A stretch of 64,000 nucleotides of DNA from Protula sp. h YS-2021 (Eukaryota > Annelida > Polychaeta > Sabellida > Serpulidae), in assembly GCA_949752745.1 (NCBI GenBank), contig OX457034.1:724493-788492 (forward strand). The letters are read 5' to 3'. Below, piece by piece: positions 1 through 32,450 of this stretch. Both the position numbers and the translations under genes were made by a program. Position 1 is the first letter of the stretch. Every line of letters begins with the position of its first letter. The notes beneath the pieces are model-generated. The model saw only the letters and a program-made list of their open reading frames with translations, searched no databases and was not told the origin of the DNA.

Positions 1-1034
1 TAAATTATATCCTTAACATTCTAATTGACTGCTTCCAAGCGTTAATTTCGTCAATCGGTGGCTAAATCGGTCTAGTTTAAATTTATTTGCATTGACAGAG
101 TACCAATCTAAGAATATCTAAAATGATAGCATTTAAACCTTTCACTTTATTTGTCTGTATTTTATTAGAAATACGTAGAAAATTATCTATGGTCTCGGCA
201 TACCACCAGTAATGTTAGTATGGGCAGCACATTTATGTACTAAAATAAACTTAATTGATGTCATTATAGCATTTAGGTTTAGATTATATAAGTTTTATAG
301 ATAGAATCTATTTACTTAACATCTAGAACGTCAGTCTTTATCTTTATATTCTACACGCTTTATATTTATTCATTTTCATTTTCACATCGGGCGATTTAAT
401 TACATTCAACATAAAACGGCTTTTTATAACATCACATAATAACTAAAACATAATTGTTTACAAATCACTAAAGGCACAAGCAATGCAAAAAGAGCAGACA
501 ATGTAAATAGTAAATCAAGTGTTTCAGAAATTTTATCACACAAGGTTAGCCTGGCATATATTGTGAATTATTCACAGAAGGGTGCTAGATCCCATTCAAC
601 AAAGCTCGATCAGTTGCGTCTAACTACTGAATTATTCAATGTAATAAGTATTGAATGAAGGATTTGACTACATCTCTTTATCATTGATGGTTATCTATGC
701 AGTTCCCATGTACAACGTGAAACATCATGTAGTCTTCATTTATGCATAGATGCAGTAACATAGAGTGCACTTAAGATAAGATCAAAGAAAACACTTAGAT
801 ACAAAACTACAAAAACAGGTACATGTGCAAGTACCTTATAGCGCTAACGTTTTGATTATATAAACCTTATTCCGAGCATGAAAAGAAGGATAAGATTATA
901 CGGAAGAAGCTAAATTTTATGTAATATTAGGAAATTTATATTGACCTACTTTACAACATAAATGTATAGAAATCTGAGAAATCAGAAACAAAATAAAATA
1001 TTTCTTGAAAATTAGTTGGAACACAAGCTTACAG
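1..1034. other. AT-rich 5' flank, no supported gene
   Basis: I see no recognisable coding exon, RNA gene or strong repeat here. It is AT-rich sequence upstream of the Tan-like gene and may hold its promoter and 5' UTR. An AG acceptor-like site at 1033-1034 opens a frame that continues into the first Tan-like exon and encodes a hydrophobic stretch ([15 protein letters not shown]). An upstream start exon is therefore possible but was not found. Confidence 0.5.
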
Positions 1035-1101
1035 TATAAGAATCATTTTATCATTTTTCTTCATTTTGTTCCTCATTGTTGAAACATCGTTTTATGGTGC
1101 A

Positions 1102-4100
1102 ATGGGCGAAGCAAAGCAGGCGCAGTCCATAGAAATGAAAGTATATGGCTCTCATCATGACATTGGCTACTCAATTGTATGGCAAATTATAGGTTCACAT
1201 TTAAACATTGTTTGTTTTATTTCAAAAACGTATAGAAAATGATATTTTAAATAAGTAGTTAAAACGTTTTTATATTCTGAGTTTGAATGAGCTTTAGTAG
1301 AGAAGGCGCATTGTAGTAAAAGGAAAATAGCAAATCGTAATCAATTATTCCGATTCATTGTAGGTGTTTGTTCATTAAAGACATAAAACTTATACATAAA
1401 TAATTATATTGCGTTATGTATTAATATATGACGTCACAATGTTACAGGGACGACATCATAAGCGTATCGCAGACAATTTCATTTTTAACAAACGTTTTGA
1501 TGAAATCATATGGAAGTTTTATGCTACTGCTAATGGAAAGAATATTTCTGATATGTTTTTGAAAAATTCTAAAAAGCATTTCCCGCACGTAATTCAAGAG
1601 ATTGAAGGTCTTGCCGAGGGACTTGGGCAAGATTTTATGAAGGTAAACATAAATTATTGACACTCATGATACATAGTCCACGTAATACCTGTTACCAATT
1701 CCAATCTATTATAATTATAATATATTATATCTTATAACGTCATAAGATTATAATATATTATAAAATATTATAGTGTATATTATAATTACAATATACCTGC
1801 AAAAAAAATTTTGCCTATTTTTAAATGCCGAATAGCTAGTCTATAACTACCAAATCGTGCCATTGCTTTAAGCTAATAATTGGTAATGCATGTAGAAATG
1901 CATGAATATTAAAATCAATAAAACAATGTGAGATATATATGTGATTTTTACAAAAACAGGTTTTTCTATATCAAATGAAGGATGAAATATTTATTTTACA
2001 AAGAACTAAGTGGTGTCGATGGAAGAACGTATTTAACTTGGACTTTGAACCGGAAGATCTAGAGAGTGATTCTAGCTCCACTGACGACGAGTACGACGAC
2101 AACAGAGAAAACGTTGGGTCGACCCATACTGATATAATCCAAGCTGATGGCTGCACTACGTTGTATCTACAAACACATGATATTTCCGTAACGGCACATA
2201 ATGAAGACATAGCAAGAGAGCTGGCACACGCTGGTGTTTTTGTGGAAGCCCATATCTTTCCAGACCCTAATGCTTCACGAAAAGATTCTTTCTATGCATA
2301 TACCCAACCAGGTAAAGCTTACCAGTCTATATTGCTTTGCATTTCTATCGTATAATATTATCCTATAATTTCACGTACATCACTGACAAAAATATATTGC
2401 TATCAATTTTTTATTTAAATAAGTATGCATCTGGATCCCATTGCATTAAGATGGTTACGTAAAGGCGTTTTTATCTCATTTTGTCTTATGAATAACAGAA
2501 CTCAACAGAAATTCTATAAACTTTGAGCAGAACGGTGAGGACAAACATGATCTTTTAATTTAAGGACTGTTGCCTGGAAAGGGCCCTGGCTTTAACATGT
2601 ACGGTCTTGCTACATGCAGTAATACCCTTCTACCCAGAAATCTAAATGCAAATGGGGTTCGTAAGTATCTTATCAACGACATATGCTTGAAAAATAATGC
2701 AAATACATAACTTCTAACATGTAAATTCTCATAATTCAGCAAAACATAACTTTTTAGTCTATATAAATATGCTCAAAGTCTTAGAACATACTAATGATTC
2801 AGAACGAAATTCACAAGGGATTTATATAGTTTTCCTTGATGAAGAAAGTGTTTGTTGTTTATTTTAATTATATAATTTTTTTTCTTTGAATGTTTCAGCG
2901 GCTAAAATTATTCAAAGAGCTATGCTCTCAGCAAGAAATATTGATGAGGCCATAAAAATGGTCACAAAAGGTAATATATATTTTATTTATAGTGATCTAT
3001 AGAATAGTTTTATTTGATAGTATATATTTTATTTTATTTTATTTATTTTATTTAATCTTATTTAACATATACAATTATTATTTAAAATAGAAATTGTGTT
3101 TTATATCTTGGATTGAATTGAAATATTTTTATAACTTTATTTACATAAAGATCAGCACATATTTTTTAACTGAATTTGTGAAAAAACAATTGGAGACAGA
3201 ATAAATGAATAAAAAAGTGCAACTCTTACGTTTTTATTCTCAGGTATTGCAAGCGGGATGTCCGTGAATTTTAGTCATAATAACGGCGGAAACAGAGAAA
3301 TAGTCAATGTAGAAGTTTATGCGACTAAAGAAGATACTCAGTGTAACCTGCATCGTATTAAAGATTTTGATTTCCACTTAAATGAGTATGAATCAATCCT
3401 TTCCTATCAAAAATGTACAAAGTAGAGAAACCAGAAGGAAGCGGTGTAGGAGCATTCCTTACGAATAGCAAACCTTTTTGAGATCATGGCTCAACATCCA
3501 GAGAAACCATGCATTAGTTTTTAGTATGGTCAATATATTTTAAACGAAATAGGAACGGAGCTCATGAACTTATTTGTGTGGAAAAATGTTGAAAATCTAC
3601 TTAATACATAATTAAATTTCCAGCAAGAAAACCGCCTAAATTTTCTTTTTGTGACTTTGCGTTTCAGATACCAACATTGTGATATCGCTTATTTGCCCGA
3701 TCATAACAGCCAGGGGAGGAATCTGTCTCTACAGTCTATATTATCACAAAACGGCAAACCAAAAAGTATGAGTGATTTGATGCATGTGCTTTCTTTCGAT
3801 AACACGGACGAGTCTTTTCCCCTGCTAAGATCAGGCCTTTATCCTGATATACAAAGTACAGCTGTGACAGGTTAGAAATGATATCTCCCTTCTTTGTAGC
3901 AGTCGCACCTCGATGTGCCGTGTTCTCTCATCTATCTGAACCGTCACGCCACACAGTTCTGGAATTCTGTATTCTACATCGCATAACGACATAACAAAGC
4001 TATTGAGAATATGCTGGAGGAGTTAAAAAAACTAAATTGTGGCATTTTTATGTACAGTAAATCATGAATTAAATTATTAATAAATTATTAAATTATTTAT

Positions 4101-4631
4101 ATTATTATAAATTATTTCGGTGAAACAGGCTGTTTAAATCCCCACCATCATGTGGGACTACTAATTTACTACAAAAAGAGAGTGGATATATAAGCAAATC
4201 CATACACGATTCTATTTTTCAGCAAAACATCTTTCCAAAAAATAGAATACTTGTATTTATACAAATATTTAGATAAATTTTCAACGCTGTGAATAATTGA
4301 CACTGTAATAATTAACAACGCAAATAATCAACAGTGTACATAACCAACACTGTAAATAACCAACGCTGTAAATAATCAACACCATAAATAACCAACACTG
4401 TAAATAACCAACACTGCAAATAACCAACACTGGAAATAATCAACACTGCAAATAACCAACACCGCAACTAATCAGCACTGCAAATACACAACACCGTAAA
4501 CAACGACATTTTTTGTTTCAGTTTCCTTTGATCTACACACCAATCTGATGGAGGTTTACGATCACCCAAAGCGCACAGTGCCTGTTTTACGAAAACAACT
4601 GACATGTCTATCTCAGCCAAGGCTCTCTTAA
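1102..4631 (+). CDS. Tan-like AAT/peptidase C45 family hydrolase, 8 exons
   Basis: Exons 1102-1176, 1448-1642, 1960-2311, 2565-2660, 2899-2970, 3244-3385, 3668-3870 and 4522-4631 join in phase to 414 aa. The family (acyl-CoA:6-aminopenicillanate acyltransferase fold, including insect Tan, which hydrolyses N-beta-alanyl-dopamine and carcinine) is made as a precursor that self-cleaves at Gly-Cys. Visible marks are YGSHHDIGYSIGRHHKR near the N-terminus, ADG|CTTLY with Cys about residue 155 as the predicted nucleophile, the following AHNED, then LLPGKGPGFNMYGLA, ANGVPAKIIQRAM and a C-terminal VSFDLHTNLMEVYDHP. The 96-nt exon at 2565-2660 was located by phase and homology only. An Asp/Glu/Ser-rich insert sits just before the cleavage site, making it about 30 aa longer than Drosophila Tan as I recall it. 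Start ATG 1102 is the first in the frame. A spliced upstream exon adding a signal anchor is an alternative. The substrate is unknown. Confidence 0.87.
1716..1790. repeat. AT palindrome in Tan-like intron 2
   Basis: Two arms, roughly TATAATATATTATATCTTATAA and its inverse, flank a short CGT centre near 1738-1742 and could extrude as a cruciform. It lies between exons ending 1642 and starting 1960. No other role is evident. Confidence 0.6.
4290..4505 (+). repeat. 16-bp minisatellite before last Tan-like exon
   Basis: About 12 units of a 16-mer close to AAATAACCAACACTGT end about 16 nt before the acceptor of the final Tan-like exon (4522). The array does not include the splice site itself, unlike several arrays in the neighbouring genes. 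Confidence 0.85.
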
Positions 4632-4734
4632 ACTGGCAAAGATCAATGCCAAACATTTATTTAAACATTTAGGTACGCCACGACATTTAATCCCTTAATT
4701 TAAGGGTTAGTTTTATTTTAACATGCCTTCCATT

Positions 4735-5215
4735 ATACAACAAAGATGCAACATCGTAAAAGATGAACGCATAAGTAGTCAAATCCGAATATCTATTGCA
4801 CAGCAGTCAACAAATCTATGCAAATGTCTATTGTATATAAGAAATCTATGCGAGTGTCTATTATATAAACAGTCAAGAAATCTATACGAATGTATATTGC
4901 ATAAGCAGTCTACAAATCTACGCAAATAACTTTTGTATAAACAGTCAAGAAATTTATACGAATATCTCCCTTACTTAACTTTTATGACCTTGGATGCATG
5001 TATAAGCAATCAACAAATCTATGCCACTATCTTTTGTATAAACATTCAACAAATTTATGCAAATATCTCTTTTACTTAACTTAATGAATTTGGATGAATG
5101 TTTAAGCAGTCAATAAATTTATGTGAACATCTCTTGTATAAGCAGTCAACACATCTATGCGAATATCTCCATTTCTTAGATTTTATGACTTTGGATGAAC
5201 GCAATCTATGCACCT
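4735..5215 (+). repeat. Degenerate tandem repeat after the Tan-like gene
   Basis: Units of about 35-50 bp built around 'AGTCAAGAAATCTATGCGAATGTC' variants and 'TTGTATAAGC' recur with frequent indels, including higher-order units with CTTACTTAACTT. The array lies in the 3' flank between the convergent Tan-like and chitin synthase genes. Confidence 0.7.
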
Positions 5216-5283
5216 CCATTCCTTTACTTAACTTATCTCTTTTACTTTACTTAACTGCGTTCCACTTATTTTGTACTTTTTTC

Positions 5284-5289
5284 TTTATT
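5284..5289 (-). promoter_or_regulatory. Candidate polyadenylation signal for chitin synthase
   Basis: TTTATT on the plus strand reads AATAAA on the minus strand, about 80 nt past the chitin synthase stop codon at 5370-5372. The spacing suits a short 3' UTR. AATAAA also occurs by chance in AT-rich DNA. Confidence 0.45.
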
Positions 5290-5316
5290 TTTTGTAATGC
5301 AAGTTTTATGTAACTC

Positions 5317-5322
5317 AATAAA
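5317..5322 (+). promoter_or_regulatory. Candidate polyadenylation signal, plus strand
   Basis: AATAAA about 690 nt after the Tan-like stop codon. It would give a long 3' UTR crossing the tandem repeat at 4735-5215, so the assignment is weak. Confidence 0.25.
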
Positions 5323-5369
5323 TGTTCTTTTAATTACTGTGGGTTGAACCATGCGTACGTTTTGTGCTC

Positions 5370-25019
<19,650 letters not shown>

Positions 25020-25639
25020 TATATGTTGTACTTTTCTTTTAACCTAACGAAGCGAATTTCACTTGTCACACTATCTATCGTTCTAGTTGTTTTCCCAATG
25101 GTGTCTGGATACAGCTTTCGTAAGTCATGTAGTTCTGTAACAGACCAAAGTCGCCGACACGGTTTGAAAATTTTAGTTACTCGTTTCTTGTGATTAATCT
25201 GGAACATACTTACAACAAACCCAAACCTTACTTTCCAGAGACCTCGCTTTACAATCTTACGCGCCAAAAACTACTTCTGTATTACTAATAATTGACTCCA
25301 TTTCAACCTCTTTTCATATTTGTCATTTACATCAACAGAGTTTAAAATTAAATCTTGTCTAAGAACAGTTTGAAGTTTTTTCCCAACTCTTATATAATGT
25401 CAATAAAACATCAATCCACATAAACATTAAACTCGTAAATGCTTAATATCCTTGTTGGCAAATTTTTATCTTCCAAGTATTACATTTCTCAGAGTTATAT
25501 TCTCAGAGATATATTTCAACTTTCAAATTGTTTAATATTCATTTATGAAACTTTTATGAAACACGTTTCAGTCATTTTAAACATTTTACCAATTTGATTA
25601 AAAACATTCAAGTTTACCGTCTCACATTGTGCTTATAAG

Positions 25640-25770
25640 CCCACAACCGCAGCTTCACGGTGGGGAAGAATAGGTTAGACTGCTGTTCCGTTCGTCTGTC
25701 CGTCTACCGTCATCGGCCGTTACTCCGACCCTGATAATCCGTTTTCTGTGATATTTCATACAGAGATGAC
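25640..25770 (+). mobile_element. GTCYGTC-type interspersed repeat fragment
   Basis: Contains TTCGTCTGTCCGTCTACCGTC followed by a degenerate tail. The same kind of GTCCGTCYGTC core appears at 49850, 53800 and 63240 in this window, suggesting one or more related non-autonomous element families. Confidence 0.4.
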
Positions 25771-28700
25771 TTGTCATACTAGTAGATGCACAACATTTTT
25801 ATTTTTATTTTTATCCTTTTTCAAAGTCACAATGCTTTAATATTTAAATTCGGTTGGGACTCATGCTTTCTGCGATAGCTTGCTTAAAGGTACTTTAAAG
25901 CATTAGAGATCGAAAAGTAATGCTATTTATACCAAGCAAGTACGTTTTAGGCAACACTGTGGATAACAATTGATGCAATGTGTGGCGCTATGAAATATTT
26001 AGAAATATCATTGAACAAATATCAACAAAAACCTGAAAAACTTTCTTCTTGGGAAATGATTATTATCTTCTTTCATGCGAACTAATTAATTAAACAATTA
26101 TTTCATAAATATTTGACTAATTCACGACATCACCCTTCAGTGCTCCTGAATTATGTGGGATATTCTGGGCTTGCAGCGATCCTCAAATCCGTCACCTTAC
26201 ATTTTAGACACGTTTCAACGAAATTTTCAGTTGCTATACCTGTGAGGTATCAATATGTGGTATTACTTGCACACAGCATGGATATAAGTGAATCAGTCAG
26301 ATGTGATCTTGATACTCGATATTTAAGTCGATACTCTACCTCTCATACCAGCTTCGGCAAAGAGTATAACAGTTCTGAACACAGCAACTGATCTGTCATA
26401 ACAATATACTGTTAATTTCAACTGGAATTACAAACGCTTAGTTCTTTTCTGACGGACGTTGCTCATTCGATAACACCGTAATACTTGTATAACAAATTGC
26501 ATCCAAAATATTGCTGTTTGAAAGTTCTAGTATTTCTACAATTTACATATTATAAATGACACGCTTTGATCATGGATCTCAAGTGAACAGGCTTTCATGA
26601 TAATTATATTTGCATATAATCTTAGCAATACTGCTGAAACGTTAATGATAACTCCAATTGCTTATCACTCTTATTTTGTTGTAACTGCGACAAAACTAAA
26701 ACCTCAGAATGTATTTGCTTACGCCTCTTGAAACTTAACACCCCGTATTCACACGAGAACAAATCCACTTCTACTTTAGTACCAAAGAAAACAGTGTTTA
26801 TTAAGGTGTGTTGAAGTGAAGCTACAATAATATTTCAATTGTGAGTCAATAGTTCGCACACACAATAATAGTGTACTTAACTCCTTTCATATATTTTAGA
26901 GCCAGCCTCAAGGTAATCATTTTACTATAACACAGGTATAGCGCCTTTAGGGTGGTAAAATAAGGGAGAAAACACTTACTTATTCAACAGTTTTAAATAT
27001 ATCCAAAGCATTTATAGTTAAAGTTTCCTTGAGCTATTAAGATATACGAGCTTTGGGGCTGCCTTATATCCGAGATAAAGGCCAACTTCCGGTTTAGGGC
27101 TCGAAAGTGACCGGGAACGGGGACCATAACAAGGTAAAGGGGGCTTTAAGGGGTAAAGAGACATCAGATTGGTATTTGTCTATAGAAAGAAAACCCAATT
27201 CTTGTACTTGCAATTAAGCGTTAAAGATATTATGTTTCGAAAGATAAAACATAATTAAATGGGAAATTATACTTAAAACATTAGTGACATGCTCTCATTA
27301 TCACCGAAATCATAGTCTCAGATCCCAACAAGTTTAGATGGGTAATCAGCGATTATATTTCTATTATGTATTATTGGTGCACCGTCAAAAGATATCACTT
27401 ATTTGCTAATTGTTCTATAAAAAATAATTTCGCTATTTTCGCTCCTCAGAGGCTGTCGTAGTAGTCCCCTATTACATTTTACACACATGTGTTTAATCTC
27501 AGTAACATCTGTATTTATAACGAGGTTTTATCAAATAAAGTTACATTATAGTGAGTCTTAATTCAGAGATGATCTTACTATATGAACCATTTTTTTCTAC
27601 GAAAGGATGAGCATGAAGGCAAAGGATTGGTCTTAATGCTTTTATTTTACATTTGGTCTTATGGCGATGTTTCACTGTACTGTGAGACTTGAGTGGGCAT
27701 AATAATAATATACAGGTAATTTTTTGGTTAATCTTTTGTTAGCCGATGATAGCACAATCATTGCTTTTTATACCGATCTAAATGACATTTCAGCAGGTTA
27801 TGTTTTAAACCTTTTAAATTATACAGCAAAACCCTATTTCAGAATGTTATTATCATGAAGCTAATTTTAGTAACTAAATACGTTTAATCACATTATTTCA
27901 ACTGAATTATTTTGGCAATAAATTATGTGGCCATGAAATGAAAAATGTTTGTTTATTTTTTAACCTAAACACACGGCATGGAAAAATAAAACTTTCAAAA
28001 ATAAAACATAAGATGAGCAAAAAAAAAAAAATAATAATAAAATCACCAAACAATAAGACAGATACATAAGGACTCATTTGCAGTAAAGTGGAGGGTTGAG
28101 GGCATTTTTTGTTTTTTTTTGTGGAATTTTATTTAGCACAGCCATATTCAAATTTGCGCCGTGGGGCGTAACACTCAGGGTATTTACAATTCATGTACGT
28201 ACATACAAGTGCAGCTACGATAGCGTTAACAAAGGAAAATAATTCAATGATAATTAGATGAAGAGTTGGAGCTTTTGGAGAAACTCAAGTTTCATTATCC
28301 TCTTTCAAAAGGTAGACGCCGAGCAAAGCCCATTTTTCTTGCAACATTTCATCCTTTAGATTTCTCTGATCTATAGTATACCGTATCTTAACAGTTGTGA
28401 TAAAATTATTCTCCTTAAACTCTTCCTGGTGAATTATAAACTAATAAATGTGATATTTTATTAAAAGCTTCTGGCAAGCTATTCTTCCCAACTAGAAAAT
28501 CCCACCGAGTGCGTTACCCGTAGTCCACAATTTGCATGGGGAAATATCGAATTTACCTTACACTTCTAAGTTTTGTTTCCTTCTTGATCTTGTTTGTTCA
28601 CAATTAAACATATATGAAATGCTTTGAGATCATTACATGATCTCAAATGATATCTTTTACAGCAATGATATCTTTGCATGCGTTAGTATGGAGATAAGGG

Positions 28701-30607
28701 ATCAAGGCAACTGTTGTAGAACACCACGTAAAACACTAGTGTAACAAATGCGGTAATTTATATAATTGTTTATACTACTTCACTATTGTATCCGCATCAT
28801 TATTCTCCTTATTGAACTGACGTTTACAAACAATTTTCTGACAGACCAAGTGGCCCTTGAATCGCGTGGGCGAGGAGAGTCATGTCAAATAAACCACTAC
28901 AAAATCCAACTAGATCTGATTTCCGAGAAATTGAGCAACATATGCACTGTATAAACGGTCAGATAACATCCTCTAGTTAAAATTCCAAAGTATCCTACAG
29001 AACGCCTAGGTGTAAATTAAAAGCCACAAGCAAAATCTAAAAGTTAAATCAATTCAGATCTTCATGCTGATGCTGACAGTGATTCCCTTCTCTTAGGAGC
29101 AATTGGTGTCAACGTTTTGTTTATAACCCTATTGTTTCTCCGTGACGTTCAAACTTCATTATATCGCAAGTTAAATCATCAAACATTTGCTTTCTGGTTG
29201 GTAAAGGTTAAGTTAGTTAGTTAGATGGTTGGTAATCCCAAGGTTTACATGTAATCCCAAGGTCTCACGAAACAATATGGTGTCTCTTATTCGTAGAGTT
29301 GAAAACATAATGTGTCATTGTGATACCTTCTGCAGTACTCGATACAGTATAGAGTGTAGAGTGTCAAGTATAGAGTACTGATTTTAGCTAGCTTAATCTT
29401 TTTCCAAGATAAATAACGGTCTTGGTACAAACAAATTTGAGAAGCTTTTAACGTACGTCTAGGCGCACATTTAGTATACTGCATATATACCTTACACATA
29501 GAGAATGAGCTAAAAGCAGATGCAAAGAAAACCCGGGTCAGTTACCGGCGATATTTGGAAATGCGAAGGTGGCGCCAAAGAATCTCGGCCCTGTATAAAA
29601 AACTAACCCTTCTATGTAATTACTCAAAACGTCTAAATCTAAAGCAATCAAACCACAATATGATATCTGGTATAACATCGTTGTAAACGATTTGCGGTTT
29701 CCAGTTAAAATCTTGATATTGTAAACAAAATGGTATGTTAGAACACAGTGGTTGCGAGGCGTCTCAACCAATGCTCAGAAACATAAGTAACACTCACCTG
29801 GTGATATTGGTTGCAGAAAAAAATGCAAACATGTAATATTAAGGTTATACTACTGTCATTTAAGCACTACAAAATATCTGCGTAATATGATCATCCAGTG
29901 TGGGTTATCAATGAATTAGCAATATCTGGAAAATTATTCTTCACAGTCAAATCATTGTCACTTCGTAATCACAAGGTTTTACTACAGTAACATAAATGAA
30001 AAACGGCGGTACAACGCACAATGAGTTACAGTTCACGCTCTTTTCTTTATATAGTTGCTGTTTTATCACACAGGTTAGATATTTGGTGAATTGGTGTCCT
30101 TGAATACGTCAACAGAGAGACATATAACAACACTTCACACACTATGCTGGTTAATATACTAACCTGTATAAATATATAGAACACTTCATCATTGCAGTTA
30201 TGACTGTACTGACCACACGAGGGGTTCAATAAGCTCACACCCTTATAAGATGTGCTAGTGGAATTTCAATTCTTATCACCTATTCTGAAAGAAAACAGGA
30301 ATCATACAGTATTCACCATTCTCCCATAAACATGTCATGACATTCATCGAAAACCGGAAGTGGGTACAAGGCTAGAATAAAGGAATATTATTCACCATCT
30401 GATACCATTGCAAAAACTCGGTTTTGCTGTAACTGTGACAGAACTTAGAAACATCTTTATCAATTTGAATGTGGGTTTAATCCTCGGATAAGGGAGACAT
30501 TCGTTGCTAGAGTTTCAAAGAAAAAAATGTTAAAACACTTTTCTGCCCTCAACAACTTTCCTTGCAGCTAAATGAATGGTCTGCTTTTCTGATGTTGATT
30601 TGCATAG

Positions 30608-30935
30608 ATGAATTGCTAAAGAAGAAAATACAGGAAAACCAAGAGTGTCGTCAGTCAAACAATGGCTCCCATTAAAACATGTCCTCATAAAGTAGCGATG
30701 ATAATTGAATGGTCAATGTTTACGTGCATAGAAGAATTTCTAAAGAAGAAAATACAGGACAACCAAGTCAAACAATGGCTACCGTTAAAAACATGCACTC
30801 ACTAAGTAACGATAATAATGGAATGAGCGAATTACTTTCGAGGAAAATACAGGACTCATAACCAATTGATTAGAGTCCGTCAAGAATGGATACCGTTAGA
30901 AACATGCCTTCATTAAGCAGCAATGAGAATCAGCG
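30608..30935 (+). repeat. Three diverged tandem copies of about 115 bp
   Basis: Each copy has GAAGAAAATACAGGA or GAGGAAAATACAGGA, then a GTCAAACAATGGCT or GTCAAGAATGGAT segment, then a TACCGTTA-type segment with AACATG. Non-coding. Confidence 0.7.
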
Positions 30936-31089
30936 CACAAGATATGCATAGCGGTAGGCTGGCAAAGTGAAAATAGTTCTTTTCGCAACCTTTTGGATTA
31001 ATGATTATTAGACAATCTACGTAATGAGCTTTCTATTCGACTGGAGGATTTGCCTTGTATTCTGATAGCCTGAGCGTTTACTGTTAATA

Positions 31090-31590
31090 CGTTCATATTT
31101 TTCTTTGTCCTTGACAATGATCGTAAAAGGAGATCCGATATCGCGACAAATAAACGCTTATAACTTATACAGTGATTTTCACGAAAATTGCAATGATATG
31201 CTTAATGTATAACCAAAGTCAGATAACGATATAACTGGGAAAAGTCATGCGTGATAAGCGTTTTTGTGTCAGAATTGAAACTAAAGTGAAATTATCACGG
31301 ATCTTTGTGAGTGTGACTAAACAGTGTAATGCGTTCATATTTATCTTTGTCCTTGACAGTGATAGTAAAAGGAGATTCGATGTCGCGACACATAAACGCT
31401 TATAACTTATATAGTGATTTTCACGAAAATTGAAATGATTTGTTAGTGTATAACCAGATAACGCTTTAACTGGGAAAGTCATGCGTGATATATTTGAGAG
31501 TCAGAGTGATAAGTGTTTTTGTGTCGAAATCGAAACAAAAGTGAAATCATCACGGATCTTTATGGGTGTGACAGAACCGTAAACATGTAC
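31090..31590 (+). repeat. Two tandem copies of about 245 bp
   Basis: Copy 1 runs from about 31090 and copy 2 from about 31333. Both share TCTTTGTCCTTGACA, GTAAAAGGAGAT, AAACGCTTATAACTTATA, AGTGATTTTCACGAAAATT and ATCACGGATCTTT. No coding signal. Confidence 0.85.
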
Positions 31591-32319
31591 ATTGACGTCC
31601 CTGTATTAACATTACCTAATTCAATGTTTCTTTTCGTTTCTTTTCATGTTTCTTGATCTTCGAGTAGCATTTTAATACTTCTACAGCTAAGAGTGCATAA
31701 AAATGAACTTTCTGCAAAAATGTTTTACCTAGGATTTTACAACTTTTACGTGTCATTTTTTTATTTATTTTGTATTCATTTTTCCTCACAAGTTTTCTTT
31801 AAAATAACAAATTGTACCTTAAAATTTCACGTTAGTCTTATTGTTAAACTGTTTTATTAATATTCCACTGTACAATCGAGTCATACTGTTGTGTTTCCAA
31901 GCCCGAAGCAGAGGGTGGGCGAACGAAGCATTAAAATTCTCATCACCTTGCCTGAATTATTATGACTGTGCGAAGTGATTGAATTTTGAATTTTAATTGA
32001 CATCAGATCAGACAAACAGATAAAAAAGAAAAAGTTTTACTCCAGATAAATGCTGGGCAGAACTCTATGTTCCAAAATACAACCACGCTTTGGCTTCCTC
32101 TCCGGATTACAAAAAATGTGGAACTTCAAGAAGAGAAAAAAGAAAAACAAGAAGAATATAAATTGACACTTTTCATGCTAATGGCTAAATCATGGGCCTT
32201 CTTTTATTGAATAGAATTATGTAGGTTAAGTTTTTCAACAGAGTTAAATATAAGGTCGTTTCGACAAATTGATTTATTATAAATTACAAAAGAAACTTTT
32301 TTTTGTTCTTGATACAACT

Positions 32320-32450
32320 TCAAACGATATCACTGTAACTCAATATAAATTATATCACAGATCACTGTCACCAAATATAACTCAGATCACATGTTACTGT
32401 CACTAAATATAACTCAGATCACAGTTCACTGTCACCAAATACAAGCCGTA
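32320..32450 (+). repeat. Short tandem repeat with TCACTGTCACCAAATATAAC units
   Basis: About four units of 30-36 bp sharing 'ATCACTGTCACCAAATATAACTCAGATCAC'. Intergenic. Confidence 0.75.

Noticed and set aside
26113..26391. 92-codon plus frame in the intergenic region
   Set aside because: No domain, no splice partners and ordinary composition for random AT-rich DNA.
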